Assembly: GCF_003112515.1 (NCBI RefSeq)
Contig: NZ_BEVZ01000004.1
Location: forward strand, 496,001-560,000
Source of the DNA: Streptomyces fragilis
GTDB taxonomy: Bacteria; Actinomycetota; Actinomycetes; Streptomycetales; Streptomycetaceae
DNA: 64,000 nucleotides
Direction: 5' to 3'
Made by a program: the position numbers and the translations under genes. The notes beneath the pieces are model-generated. The model was not told the DNA's origin. It made no database searches and saw nothing but the letters and a program-made list of their open reading frames with translations. Shown piece by piece: positions 1-7,639 of this stretch (position 1 is its first letter; each line of letters begins with the position of its first letter).

Positions 1-322
1 CTGCGACGTGGCGCTGGCCACGGCGGTCGCCGGTACGGCCGCCGGCCATGCCCTCGCCTTCCTCGATGGTCTCTCCGCGGCCGGGGCGCCGCACGCGGCG
101 GGGGTGCGCTGGGAGGCCGCGCTGCCCGGGTTGCGCTGGCGGCCCCGGGAGGTCGCCGCGCATCCGGACTGTCCCTGCGGGGCAGCGGGGCAGGCAGTCC
201 TGGAACTGTCCGGGGCAGCGGGGCGGTCACGGGTCACAATGGCTGAGCAGAGGCCGTCGGCCGAGTCGTGCCATCGGGCAAACCGGACGCGCCGGCCCGG
301 GACTTGGAGGGCGCATGTCTGA
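1..322 (+). CDS. C-terminal fragment of a ThiF-like / leader-peptide-binding protein (5' partial)
   Basis: Only the last ~106 codons lie in the window; the frame is open from the first bases to a TGA at 320-322. A HPDCPCG motif around residue 55 of the fragment resembles the terminal cysteine motif of ThiF-family adenylyltransferase or RiPP leader-binding proteins found beside an ABC1 kinase in streptomycetes. The stop overlaps the start of the next gene (ATG at 315), suggesting co-transcription and coupling. The last ~40 residues look atypical, so family assignment is tentative and rests on one motif plus context. Confidence 0.45.
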   Translation, partial: CDVALATAVAGTAAGHALAFLDGLSAAGAPHAAGVRWEAALPGLRWRPREVAAHPDCPCGAAGQAVLELSGAAGRSRVTMAEQRPSAESCHRANRTRRPGTWRAHV

Positions 323-1652
323 TCTTCCCCGCAAGGCGGTCACCAGGACCGCCAAACTCGCCGCCCTCCCCCTGGGCCTCGCGGGCCGGGCCACCTGGGG
401 TCTGGGCAAGCGGATCGTCGGCGAGTCGGCCGAGCTGGTGGGCCGTGAGCTCCAGCAGCGCACCGCCGACCAGCTGTTCAAGGTCCTCGGCGAGCTCAAG
501 GGCGGCGCCATGAAGTTCGGGCAGGCCATGTCCGTCTTCGAGTCGGCCCTGCCGGAGGAGCTGGCCGGTCCGTACCGGGCGGCGCTCACCAAGCTTCAGG
601 AGGCCGCGCCGCCGATGCCCACCCGCACGGTCCACGCGGTGCTGCGCGAACGCCTGGGCGAGGACTGGCGGGACCTCTTCCAGAAATTCGACGACATCCC
701 CTCGGCCGCCGCCTCCATCGGCCAGGTGCACCGCGCGGTGTGGCAGGACGGTCGGGAGGTGGCGGTGAAGGTGCAGTACCCGGGTGCGGGGGAGGCGCTG
801 ATCTCCGACCTCACCCAACTCGGGCGCTTCGCGCGGCTGCTGGGGCCGCTGGTCCCCGGCATCGACGTCAAGCCGCTGATCACCGAGCTGCGGGAGCGGG
901 TCTGCGAGGAGCTGGACTACGGTCTGGAGGCCGAGGCCCAGCGGGTCCACGCCGAGGAGTTCGCCGGCGATCCGGACGTGCTGGTGCCGGCGGTGGTCCA
1001 CCACTGCGACCAGGTGCTGGTCACCGAATGGATCGACGGCACGCCCCTCTCCGAGGTCATATCCGACGGCACCGGGGAACAGCGGGACCGTGCCGGGCAG
1101 TTGCTGGCCCGTTTCCTTTTCTCCGGTCCGGCGCGCACCGGGCTCCTGCACGCCGATCCGCACCCGGGCAACTTCCGTCTGCTCACCGAGGGGTCGGACG
1201 ATCCGGAGGACTGGCGCCTGGGCGTGCTGGACTTCGGCACGGTGGACCGGCTGCCGGGCGGGCTGCCCTCGCCCATCGGCGAGGCACTGCGGATGGCGCT
1301 GGACGGGGAGGCCGAGGCGGTTCATGCCCGGCTGTGCGCCGAAGGCTTCGTGAAGAAGACCGTCGAGCTCGATCCGGAGGCGGTGCTGGACTACCTGATG
1401 CCGATCATCGAACCCGCGAGGGCCGCGGAGTTCACCTTCAGCCGGGGATGGCTGAGGGGGCAGGCGGGCCGTCTCGCCGATCCGCGGTCGCCCGCGCACC
1501 AGCTGGGCAAGCGGCTCAACCTGCCGCCCTCGTACCTGCTGATCCATCGGGTGACGCTGAGCACCATCGGCGTCCTGTGCCAGCTGGGCGCGACGGTCCG
1601 TCTGCGGCACGAACTGGAGTCGTGGCTCCCGGGGTTCGCTCCGGCGGAGTGA
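315..1652 (+). CDS. ABC1/AarF (UbiB-like) family atypical kinase
   Basis: A 445-residue member of the ABC1/AarF/UbiB atypical kinase family. Family hallmarks are visible: the KxGQ motif (KFGQAMS) near residue 68, an A-rich nucleotide loop in place of a P-loop (SIGQVHRAV), VKVQYPG with the conserved lysine, the catalytic-loop sequence HADPHPGNF, and the metal-binding LDFGTVD. In proteobacteria these proteins support ubiquinone synthesis; in actinobacteria, which use menaquinone, the substrate is unknown and a lipid or quinone-linked ATPase role is only inference. The ATG at 315 overlaps the upstream gene's stop. An earlier in-frame ATG (48) would extend it through the upstream gene and is unlikely. 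Confidence 0.9.
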   Translation: MSDLPRKAVTRTAKLAALPLGLAGRATWGLGKRIVGESAELVGRELQQRTADQLFKVLGELKGGAMKFGQAMSVFESALPEELAGPYRAALTKLQEAAPPMPTRTVHAVLRERLGEDWRDLFQKFDDIPSAAASIGQVHRAVWQDGREVAVKVQYPGAGEALISDLTQLGRFARLLGPLVPGIDVKPLITELRERVCEELDYGLEAEAQRVHAEEFAGDPDVLVPAVVHHCDQVLVTEWIDGTPLSEVISDGTGEQRDRAGQLLARFLFSGPARTGLLHADPHPGNFRLLTEGSDDPEDWRLGVLDFGTVDRLPGGLPSPIGEALRMALDGEAEAVHARLCAEGFVKKTVELDPEAVLDYLMPIIEPARAAEFTFSRGWLRGQAGRLADPRSPAHQLGKRLNLPPSYLLIHRVTLSTIGVLCQLGATVRLRHELESWLPGFAPAE

Positions 1653-1659
1653 GAGGGCG

Positions 1660-1831
1660 GCACCCGCGCCGGGCAGGACGCACTGCGGGGCCGCCCCCCG
1701 CAGGGAGCGGCCCCGTCGTCTCTGCCTCACGACTTCGCCGTACGACATCGCCTCACGACGGCGTCGCCTCACGACGGCATCGCCTCACGGCTCCGTCGTG
1801 TCGCGGCCGGGCGGCGTGACGGTCGCGGCGG
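1660..1831. repeat. Gap with hairpin and 16-bp tandem repeats
   Basis: After the kinase stop there is a short hairpin (CTGCGGGG with CCCCGCAG, about 1682-1702), then about three degenerate copies of a 16-bp unit built on CGCCTCACGACGG (about 1725-1795). The hairpin may terminate the kinase transcript. The repeats are one of several short GC-rich minisatellites found between genes in this window. Confidence 0.5.
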
Positions 1832-2104
1832 TTACTGCATCACGGCGAGCGCCAGCGCGCGCCGGGCGCGCATCGACGCGCGCTCGGCCCGCCGCTGCAT
1901 CCGCCGCGCGGCGAGGATGCGGAGCCCGGGCCGAGCGAGCTCGGCCTCGCGCATCCGCTCGTGCATATGCGCACGTGCGAGGGCTTCTGGGATGAGTTGC
2001 ATTTCTCGGGTCCTGTTCTGACGCACCTCGAGTGCGCCGGTGTAAGGGAAGTCTCGGGTGGCAGGCAGGGAGCCTGCGGGCTGCTCGAAGGTGGACAGCT
2101 TCAT
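1832..2104 (-). CDS. Small basic conserved-type hypothetical protein downstream of wblC
   Basis: A 90-residue protein beginning MKLSTFEQPAG. The C-terminal half is Arg/Ala-rich and helical (repeated RRAERASMRARRAL-type sequence). No known domain is recognised. It follows wblC on the same strand with a 56-bp gap and could be read through from it. An in-frame ATG upstream (2164) would add 20 residues and overlap the wblC stop; I chose the internal ATG because the extension is Pro/His-rich and leader-like. Strong third-position GC supports coding. Confidence 0.55.
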   Translation of the reverse strand: MKLSTFEQPAGSLPATRDFPYTGALEVRQNRTREMQLIPEALARAHMHERMREAELARPGLRILAARRMQRRAERASMRARRALALAVMQ

Positions 2105-2160
2105 CGGGGCCTGTTTCCGGGGATCGTGCGTGTGGGGAGCGTCGATGGTGCGGGGGCCGG

Positions 2161-2529
2161 TCATGCCGAGACCGGGTTCTTGCGGGGGCGGCCACGCGGC
2201 CGCTTGCGGGCGACCACGACGCCCTGGACGAACAGCTCGCCGCCCCAGACGCCCCAGGGCTCACGCCGCTCCTTCGCGCCGGCGAGGCAGGCGTCGACCA
2301 GCGGGCAGGTGCGGCACAGCGACTTGGCGTACTCCACGTCGGCCGGGGACTCGGCGAAGAAGACCTCGGGGTCGTTGGAACGGCACGGAACCGGGGTGCC
2401 GAGGCCCTCGATGGCGTCGTCGAGAGCGGTCAGGGTGATGAGAGGAGTCAAGGAAAGGTCCTCCGTGAGGCCGGGCGGGGAAATCGTGTCGGAAGGCGGT
2501 ACGGACGGGGCGTGCGCTTCGAGTTGCAC
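2161..2529 (-). CDS. wblC: WhiB-family regulator WblC (WhiB7 orthologue)
   Basis: A 122-residue WhiB-like iron-sulfur protein. It has the four cluster cysteines (PVPC, then CRTCPLVDAC), the GVWGG turn that contacts region 4 of the principal sigma factor, and a C-terminal RGRPRK AT-hook. The AT-hook identifies the WhiB7/WblC subgroup. The family activates intrinsic resistance genes after exposure to ribosome-targeting antibiotics and activates its own promoter by binding AT-rich DNA next to the -35 element. Upstream lies a long leader with an intrinsic terminator (2629-2674) and a short upstream ORF (2696-2758), fitting the transcription attenuation described for whiB7/wblC. Confidence 0.95.
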   Translation of the reverse strand: MQLEAHAPSVPPSDTISPPGLTEDLSLTPLITLTALDDAIEGLGTPVPCRSNDPEVFFAESPADVEYAKSLCRTCPLVDACLAGAKERREPWGVWGGELFVQGVVVARKRPRGRPRKNPVSA

Positions 2530-2628
2530 GGGGTTTCTTCCTCGTCTGGTGTCGTCCGGCCGGTCGGCCGGTGGTGGGTACCGGTTGTTCTCTTGTCCCG
2601 AGGTCCTTCGGTCCGTCTCCCCTGTCCA

Positions 2629-2674
2629 GGGAAAACAGAAGGGCCGCGGATCCCTGATGGGGTTCCGCGGCCCT
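2629..2674 (-). terminator. Rho-independent attenuator in the wblC leader
   Basis: On the minus strand an 11-bp perfect stem (AGGGCCGCGGA / TCCGCGGCCCT, arms 2674-2664 and 2650-2640) is followed by the T-rich run TTCTGTTTTCCC. It lies about 100 nt upstream of the wblC start and 21 nt after the upstream ORF stop. The sequence TCCGCGG inside that ORF (2730-2724) is complementary to the 5' arm and could form a competing antiterminator. Read-through versus termination would thus depend on ribosome position. Confidence 0.8.
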
Positions 2675-2695
2675 GAAGGCGCCGGCCTGAGGACA

Positions 2696-2758
2696 TCAGG
2701 CTGGATCGCTCCAGGGTTCCGGCCCGCGGAGGGCCCACATCGTCTGGGGGTGGTTCAT
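2696..2758 (-). CDS. Short upstream ORF (leader peptide) of wblC
   Basis: A 20-codon ORF encoding MNHPQTMWALRGPEPWSDPA, stopping 21 nt before the attenuator stem. Its position and its overlap with a sequence complementary to the terminator 5' arm fit the short regulatory ORF known in whiB7/wblC leaders, where slowed translation prevents termination. The ATG has no clear SD. The same stop codon also closes a longer in-frame ORF that starts at 3136 with a strong SD, so ribosomes may reach this segment from far upstream instead. Confidence 0.55.
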   Translation of the reverse strand: MNHPQTMWALRGPEPWSDPA

Positions 2759-3136
2759 CGTCTGCTGGGGCTTACCGGCACCGGCCGCCGCGTAGCCGAA
2801 GGCCTGAGCCTTCGCCACTCCTGCTTCCAGTGCCTTGGTCGGTCGCTCCTCGCGGACGGAAATGCCCGCGAAGGCCGACTCGGACCGGCTGCCGAAGACA
2901 GGGGCGCCGAAGACAGTGGCGCCGAGCAGCAGGCCACCCTCGGCCAGACCGCCGCCGACCAGGCCGAAGCCGAGACCGGTGACGTCGGAGCCGGACAGCA
3001 CGGAGGCGGACACACCGGTGCCACGGTCGAAGGCGTCGAGAGCGCACAGCGAGGCGACGAGATGATCGTTCTCCAGAGCGACGGTGCTGAAGGCACGGGT
3101 GGTGCTGATGCCGGTGGTGTTGGTCTTGCTGATCAC
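2696..3136 (-). CDS. 146-codon ORF of unknown function in the wblC leader
   Basis: Begins ATG ATC AGC 13 nt after an excellent SD (GAGAGGAGG) and has third-position GC typical of real genes here, so it is probably translated. The product is Gly/Ala/Val-rich with a hydrophobic centre (runs such as GLGFGLVGGGLAEGGLLLG), one cysteine and no recognisable domain. Its last 20 residues coincide with the presumed wblC leader peptide. It may be an independent small gene whose terminator doubles as the wblC attenuator, or an unusually long regulatory upstream ORF. A candidate promoter lies at 3250-3290. Confidence 0.5.
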   Translation of the reverse strand: MISKTNTTGISTTRAFSTVALENDHLVASLCALDAFDRGTGVSASVLSGSDVTGLGFGLVGGGLAEGGLLLGATVFGAPVFGSRSESAFAGISVREERPTKALEAGVAKAQAFGYAAAGAGKPQQTMNHPQTMWALRGPEPWSDPA

Positions 3137-3164
3137 TTCAATCGCCTCCTCTCGGCGTCTTGGG

Positions 3165-3240
3165 GGACCGCGAACGGTCCGGCGGATACAGACGTCAGTA
3201 CAGCACGGAGCCGAAGCCTTTTCGGAGGCTCCGTGTTTCC
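3165..3240 (-). promoter_or_regulatory. Two leader hairpins between promoter and 146-codon ORF
   Basis: 3208-3240 holds an inverted repeat with 9-bp outer arms (CACGGAGCC / GGCTCCGTG) around a second CCGAA/TTCGG pairing. 3165-3180 holds GGACCG-CGAA-CGGTCC. Both would fold in the minus-strand transcript just before the SD of the 146-codon ORF. The first has no T-run and may be a 5' stabiliser or regulatory element. Confidence 0.45.
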
Positions 3241-3249
3241 GTGGTCTAG

Positions 3250-3291
3250 AACCTATGGGGGATCACACGGCGGGCGCAAACTATTTTTGCG
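3250..3291 (-). promoter_or_regulatory. Candidate WblC-type autoregulated promoter
   Basis: Minus strand: AT-rich CAAAAATAG immediately precedes TTGCGC (3279-3274), then an 18-bp spacer, then TAGGTT (3255-3250) as -10. An AT-rich block directly upstream of the -35 is the known requirement for WhiB7/WblC AT-hook binding, and this is the only such AT-rich patch upstream of wblC. The AT block lies in a small inverted repeat (CGCAAA/TTTGCG, 3275-3291) that might also end uvrD2 transcription. Predicted start near 3243 gives a leader of about 0.7 kb. Confidence 0.45.
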
Positions 3292-3322
3292 ACGACTTGG
3301 CAACGGTGCGTTGCGGAGCCGC

Positions 3323-5545
3323 TCAGTCCGCCTCCGTCCGGTCCTGACCGGCGCAAATGGCCAGTACGTCGGCCCCGTAGCGGTCCAGCTTGCGCATGCC
3401 GACACCGGGGATCCGCGCCAGCTCCACCGGGTCCTCGGGCACGGTCTCGGCGATGGCTATCAGCGTCTTGTCGGTGAAGACGCAGAAGGCCGGCTGCCCG
3501 CTGCGGCGCGCCTGCACCTCGCGCCAGGACCTCAGCCGCTCGTAGACGCCCTCGTCCATTTCCGAGGGGCAGTCCTCGCAGCGCATCAGCTTCATCTCGC
3601 CGGCGTCGGTGAGCGTGCGCCCGCAGACCTTGCAGCGGGCCACGGTGCGCCGCGTCCGCCGGGGCACCGCCCGCTCCGCGCGGGCGGCCGCCCGGATCCC
3701 GTCCGCGCCGCCCGCCGCGGTGCCGTACTCGACGCCGCCCGCGCCCGCGAGGCCCGGGCGCGCCCCTGCCGCGGAGCCGCTGCCCGGGCGCAGGCCGTCC
3801 AGGAACCGGCTGGGCCGCCGGTTCGGCCGGCCTCCCGGCGACCGGGACAAGGCCCAGGAGACGTGCAGGTGCTCCCGCGCCCGGGTGACGCCGACGTAGA
3901 GGAGGCGGCGTTCCTCCTCGACCTGCTCGTCGGTGCGGGCGTAGGTGATCGGCATCATCCCCTCGGTCACTCCGACCAGGAAGACGGCGTCCCACTCCAG
4001 GCCCTTGGCCGAGTGCAGGGAGGCCAGGGTGACGCCCTGGACCGTGGGGGCGTGCTGGGCGGCCGCGCGCTCGTCGAGTTCGGTGACCAGGTCCGCGAGG
4101 GCGGCCTGCGGCCGGGCCGCGGCGAAGCCCTCCGCGAGGTGGACCAGCGCGGCCAGCGACTCCCACTTCTCGCGGGCCGACCCGGAGCCGGCCGGCGGCG
4201 CCGGCGTCCAGCCCTGGCCGGAGAGCACCGCGCGCACCAGCCCGGGCAGGTCGGAGGCTTCCCCGAGCAGCGCGTCGTTCCCGCCGAAGCGGGCGGCGGC
4301 GCGCAGCTGGTGGACGGCCTGGCGGACCTCCTGGCGTTCGAAGAACCGCTCGGCGCCGCGCAGCTGGTAGGGCACCCCGGCGTCGGCGAGCGCCTGCTCG
4401 TAGGTCTCGGACTGGGCGTTGGTCCGGAACAGCACGGCGATCTCGCCCGCCGGGACGCCGGAGGCGATCAGCCCACGGATGGCGCGGGCTGCCCCCTCCG
4501 CCTCGGAGGGCTCGTCGGCGTACTCGGCGAAGCGGGGCTCCGGCCCGGACGGACGCTGCGAGACCAGCTCCAGCCGGTGGTCGGCGGCCCGGCCGGTGGC
4601 CTGGCCGAGCACGCCGTTGGCGAGCCGCACCACCTGGGGCGTGGACCGGTAGTCACGGACCAGCTTGACCACGGTGGCGCCCGGGTGACGGGTGCGGAAG
4701 TCCAGCAGGTAGTCGGGGGTGGCCCCGGTGAACGAGTAGATGGTCTGGCCCGCGTCGCCGACCACGCAGATGTTGTCCCGCTCCCCCAGCCACAGTTCGA
4801 GCAGGCGCTGCTGGAGCGGGGAGACGTCCTGGTACTCGTCGACGACGAAGTGCTGGTACTGGGCGCGGACCTCGCGGGCGATGTCCGGCCGGTCCTGGAG
4901 GATGCCCACGGTCAGCAGCAGGACGTCCTCGAAGTCGATGACGCCGCGGTCCCGCTTGAGCTCCTCGTACAGGTCGTAGACGCGGGCGATCTCCGCCGGG
5001 TCCCGGGGGGCCTCCCGCCCCGCCTTGGCGGCGGCGGCCGCGTAGTCGGCAGCGACGGTCTGGGTGACCTTGGCCCACTCGATCTCCGCGGTGACGTCGC
5101 GCAGCTCTCCGCGGTCGAGCCGGAGGCCGCAGCCGGCGGCCGCCTCGGCGACCACCTGGATCTTGCGGTCGACGATCCGGGGCAGCGCCCCGCCGACCGC
5201 CCTGGGCCAGAAGTACTGGAGCTGGCGCAGCGCCGCCGCGTGGAAGGTGCGGGCCTGCACGCCGGTCGCGCCGAGCTGGCGGAGCCGGCCGCGCATCTCG
5301 CCGGCCGCCCGGTTGGTGAAGGTGACGGCGAGCACGGTGGCGGGCTGGAGAATGCCCGCGCGCACGCCGTAGGCGATGCGGTGGGTGATCGCACGGGTCT
5401 TGCCGGTCCCCGCACCGGCCAGGACGCACACCGGCCCGTGCAGCGCGGTGGCCACGGCCCGCTGCTCGGGGTCGAGCCCTTCCAGCACCGCGTCGGCCGA
5501 GTCCGGGACGGCGGGGAAGAGGGAGGAGTGCGTTGCTGGTGTCAC
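3323..5545 (-). CDS. uvrD2: UvrD2-type SF1 DNA helicase with tetracysteine and HRDC domains
   Basis: A 740-residue 3'-5' helicase. Visible motifs: Q-motif LDPEQRAV, Walker A AGAGTGKTR near residue 45, Walker B VVDEYQDVS, and motif VI YVGVTRARE. After a short linker come two CxxC pairs (CKVC, CEDC), then a C-terminal HRDC domain ending LARIPGVGMRKLDRYG. This architecture matches mycobacterial UvrD2, a DNA-repair helicase. I chose the GTG at 5545 because the helicase fold begins about 25 residues later and the open frame upstream overlaps the divergent mycoredoxin promoter. Confidence 0.92.
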   Translation of the reverse strand: MTPATHSSLFPAVPDSADAVLEGLDPEQRAVATALHGPVCVLAGAGTGKTRAITHRIAYGVRAGILQPATVLAVTFTNRAAGEMRGRLRQLGATGVQARTFHAAALRQLQYFWPRAVGGALPRIVDRKIQVVAEAAAGCGLRLDRGELRDVTAEIEWAKVTQTVAADYAAAAAKAGREAPRDPAEIARVYDLYEELKRDRGVIDFEDVLLLTVGILQDRPDIAREVRAQYQHFVVDEYQDVSPLQQRLLELWLGERDNICVVGDAGQTIYSFTGATPDYLLDFRTRHPGATVVKLVRDYRSTPQVVRLANGVLGQATGRAADHRLELVSQRPSGPEPRFAEYADEPSEAEGAARAIRGLIASGVPAGEIAVLFRTNAQSETYEQALADAGVPYQLRGAERFFERQEVRQAVHQLRAAARFGGNDALLGEASDLPGLVRAVLSGQGWTPAPPAGSGSAREKWESLAALVHLAEGFAAARPQAALADLVTELDERAAAQHAPTVQGVTLASLHSAKGLEWDAVFLVGVTEGMMPITYARTDEQVEEERRLLYVGVTRAREHLHVSWALSRSPGGRPNRRPSRFLDGLRPGSGSAAGARPGLAGAGGVEYGTAAGGADGIRAAARAERAVPRRTRRTVARCKVCGRTLTDAGEMKLMRCEDCPSEMDEGVYERLRSWREVQARRSGQPAFCVFTDKTLIAIAETVPEDPVELARIPGVGMRKLDRYGADVLAICAGQDRTEAD

Positions 5546-5737
5546 CCCGCCATGCTGCCAGGTCGCCCGGTGCGGATGAGGCGGCCGTCCACAGGGCACA
5601 GGTATTCGTCGTACGAATGCGGTGTAGCTCACCCGGCTCGGGGCGGCGGGAATGCCGGCCGTGCACGGGATGTTCACCGGGTGCGACAGACCGTCGTGCG
5701 ACAGCCGTCCCCCATCTCCCCGAGGAGCGCGAAGCCC

Positions 5738-5995
5738 ATGCCCGGCACTGTGACGATGTACAGCACCACGTGGTGCGGCTACTGCCACCGGCTGAAGAGC
5801 CAGCTGAGCCGTGAGGGCATCGCGTACGAGGAGATAAACATCGAGCAGGACCCGGAGTCGGCGCTCTTCGTCGAGAAGGTGAACGGCGGCAACCAGGTCG
5901 TGCCGACGGTCCGTGTCGTGCCCGCCGCGGGCGGCGAGGCGGTCGTGATGACGAACCCGAGCCTGGCCCAGGTGAAGCAGGCCCTCGGCGCCTGA
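5738..5995 (+). CDS. mrx: Mycoredoxin / glutaredoxin-like protein
   Basis: An 85-residue thioredoxin-fold protein with the active site WCGYC at residues 12-16, a cis-proline motif VVPTV, and the C-terminal NPSLAQVKQ helix. The CGYC active site and length match mycoredoxin-1, which reduces mycothiol mixed disulfides in actinobacteria. It is divergent from uvrD2 with about 190 bp between starts. It has a good SD (GAGGAGCG) and is followed at once by a strong terminator. Confidence 0.9.
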   Translation: MPGTVTMYSTTWCGYCHRLKSQLSREGIAYEEINIEQDPESALFVEKVNGGNQVVPTVRVVPAAGGEAVVMTNPSLAQVKQALGA

Positions 5996-6010
5996 CCCCG
6001 CTCCACCGCG

Positions 6011-6053
6011 ACCCCCGCCGGCGGCCCTCGACGGCCGCCGGCGGGGGTTTCGC
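6011..6053 (+). terminator. Strong terminator after mycoredoxin
   Basis: A perfect 16-bp stem (ACCCCCGCCGGCGGCC at 6011-6026 with its complement at 6033-6048) with a 6-nt loop, followed by TTTCG. Confidence 0.85.
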
Positions 6054-6133
6054 GTCCTCCGGGGCCGCCGGTTCGCCGAGGCCATCCGGGGACCGGTCCG
6101 GGCCGCTGGTCCACCGACGACCGGAGCGGCCGC

Positions 6134-6164
6134 TTGACCCTGCCGCAGCGTCAGGGTTTCTCCT
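6134..6164 (+). promoter_or_regulatory. MerR-type promoter and operator
   Basis: TTGACC at 6134-6139, then a near-perfect palindrome ACCCTGCCGC-A-GCGTCAGGGT (6137-6157, one mismatch). A long ~19-bp spacer typical of MerR-regulated promoters would put a -10 near 6159-6164 and transcription start at or next to the ATG at 6171, implying a leaderless mRNA. The half-site resembles TipA-like MerR autoregulatory sites. Confidence 0.7.
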
Positions 6165-6170
6165 GGTCGT

Positions 6171-6986
6171 ATGCGAACAGGAGAGCTCGCCGCCCTGGTC
6201 GGGGTGACGACCCGCGCCGTGCGGCACTACCACCACGTCGGTGTGCTGCCGGAGCCGGAGCGGGACCCCAACGGGTACCGGCGGTACACGTTGCGCCATG
6301 CCGTGCTGCTGGCGCGGATCCGGCGGCTGACCGAGCTGGGACTCGGTCTCGACGAGGTGCGGGACGTGCTCGCCGACGACGCGGGCCGCGACCTCGCCGA
6401 GGTGCTGGAGGAGCTCGACGACGACCTGGCGCGGCAGGAGCGGCTGATCCGCGAACGCCGGGAGCGGCTCGCGGAGGTCCTCGTGGACGCCCGGGCCGGA
6501 CGGCTCACCCCCGAGGGACCCCTGTCGCCGCGGCTCGCTGCTCTGCTCGCCTCCCTCGGCGGGCCGGCCGGGTCGCCGACGGCGGCGCTGGACCGGGAGG
6601 TGCTGGCGCTGCTCGACACCGTCATGCCCGCGGAGCAGCGTGACCGGCTGGTGGAGACGCTGGGGGCGATGACCGCGCGGCCGGAGGTGGTGGAGCGGTC
6701 GCACGAGCTCTACCGGCGGATGGACGCGCTGCTGGACGTCCCGGCGGACGACCCCCGGGTGGTGGAGGCGGGCCGGCTGATGGCGGACCTGCTCCCCCCG
6801 GAGCTCCTCGTCGAGTGGGGCGGTGCGCAGTCCGACGGCGCGAGCGCGGACGCCCTCCTGTCCGGGCTGTCCCCCGCGCAGCGGGAGGCGCTCCGGCACG
6901 GCCTCGCGGTGGCCGGACGGCGTGCGCGGGCGCGGCGGGCGGCGGGGTCGGGGGAGCCGGACGGGCGCGCGGCGGGCGCCCGATGA
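6171..6986 (+). CDS. MerR-family transcriptional regulator
   Basis: A 271-residue regulator. The N-terminal 70 residues are a classic MerR winged helix (MRTGELAALVGVTTRAVRHYHHVGVLPEP, then GYRRYTLRHAVLLARI), followed by a coiled dimerisation helix (85-110). The ~150-residue C-terminal part has no recognised ligand motif and lacks metal-binding cysteines. The palindrome just upstream indicates autoregulation. Its stop overlaps the next gene in ATGA, so the membrane protein at 6983 is probably its co-regulated partner. Confidence 0.88.
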   Translation: MRTGELAALVGVTTRAVRHYHHVGVLPEPERDPNGYRRYTLRHAVLLARIRRLTELGLGLDEVRDVLADDAGRDLAEVLEELDDDLARQERLIRERRERLAEVLVDARAGRLTPEGPLSPRLAALLASLGGPAGSPTAALDREVLALLDTVMPAEQRDRLVETLGAMTARPEVVERSHELYRRMDALLDVPADDPRVVEAGRLMADLLPPELLVEWGGAQSDGASADALLSGLSPAQREALRHGLAVAGRRARARRAAGSGEPDGRAAGAR

Positions 6987-7639
6987 GCGGGCGGCGGCTG
7001 CGGCGCGCGGGGCTGTCGTGGCGTGGGGCGGCGGGCGGGCTGGTGCCCGAGCCGGTGCTGCGGCTGGCCGGGCACGAGCTGCGGCTGTGGCAGAGCCTGG
7101 TCCTGTGGGTGCGGCGGGCACGGCACGGCGTACGGGAGGGGGACCTGGCGTTCGGTCACGCGCGCGGTGACGCGGCCATGATGTACGGGCTGCTCTTCGT
7201 CTGCCTGGTCGAGACGGTGGGGCTGTCGGTGCTGCTGGCCGACTGGCCGGCGGCGCACGCGGTGGTGCTGGTGCTCGACGTCCAGACGGTGCTGTTCCTG
7301 CTGGGCCTGCGAGCGGCGGCGGTGGTCCGGCCGCACGTGCTGGGCGGCGGGGTGCTGCGGGTGCGCAGCGGGGCGCACCTGGACCTGGCGATACCGCTGG
7401 AGCGGATCGCGGTGGTGCGGCGCCGGTCGGCGTACTCGCACGCCGGGGCGGAGGGGGAGCTGAACCTCCCGGTCGGGTCGCAGACGTCGATCGAGCTGGA
7501 GCTGAGCGAGGCGGTGGAGGCGCCACGGCTGCTGAGGGCCGGGCGGCCGGTCCGGGTGGTGCGGTTCCACGCGGACGAGCCGGACGCGATGTACGCGGCA
7601 CTGGTCGGAGCGACGCGGCCGCGCGGTGAGGTCACCTGA
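6983..7639 (+). CDS. Small integral membrane protein coupled to MerR regulator
   Basis: A 218-residue protein with an ATGA overlap with the merR gene. Two adjacent hydrophobic segments (about 66-85, GLLFVCLVETVGLSVLLADW, and 89-110, VVLVLDVQTVLFLLGL) are followed by a ~100-residue soluble C-terminal part rich in beta-strand residues. No family is recognised beyond resemblance to Streptomyces hypothetical membrane proteins. Coupling suggests its expression depends on the MerR protein; function unknown. Confidence 0.75.
   Translation: MSGRRLRRAGLSWRGAAGGLVPEPVLRLAGHELRLWQSLVLWVRRARHGVREGDLAFGHARGDAAMMYGLLFVCLVETVGLSVLLADWPAAHAVVLVLDVQTVLFLLGLRAAAVVRPHVLGGGVLRVRSGAHLDLAIPLERIAVVRRRSAYSHAGAEGELNLPVGSQTSIELELSEAVEAPRLLRAGRPVRVVRFHADEPDAMYAALVGATRPRGEVT

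Noticed and set aside
1961..5995. A 1344-codon plus-strand open frame across wblC and uvrD2
   Set aside because: Only its last 85 codons (mycoredoxin) are real; the rest is antisense shadow of uvrD2 and wblC.
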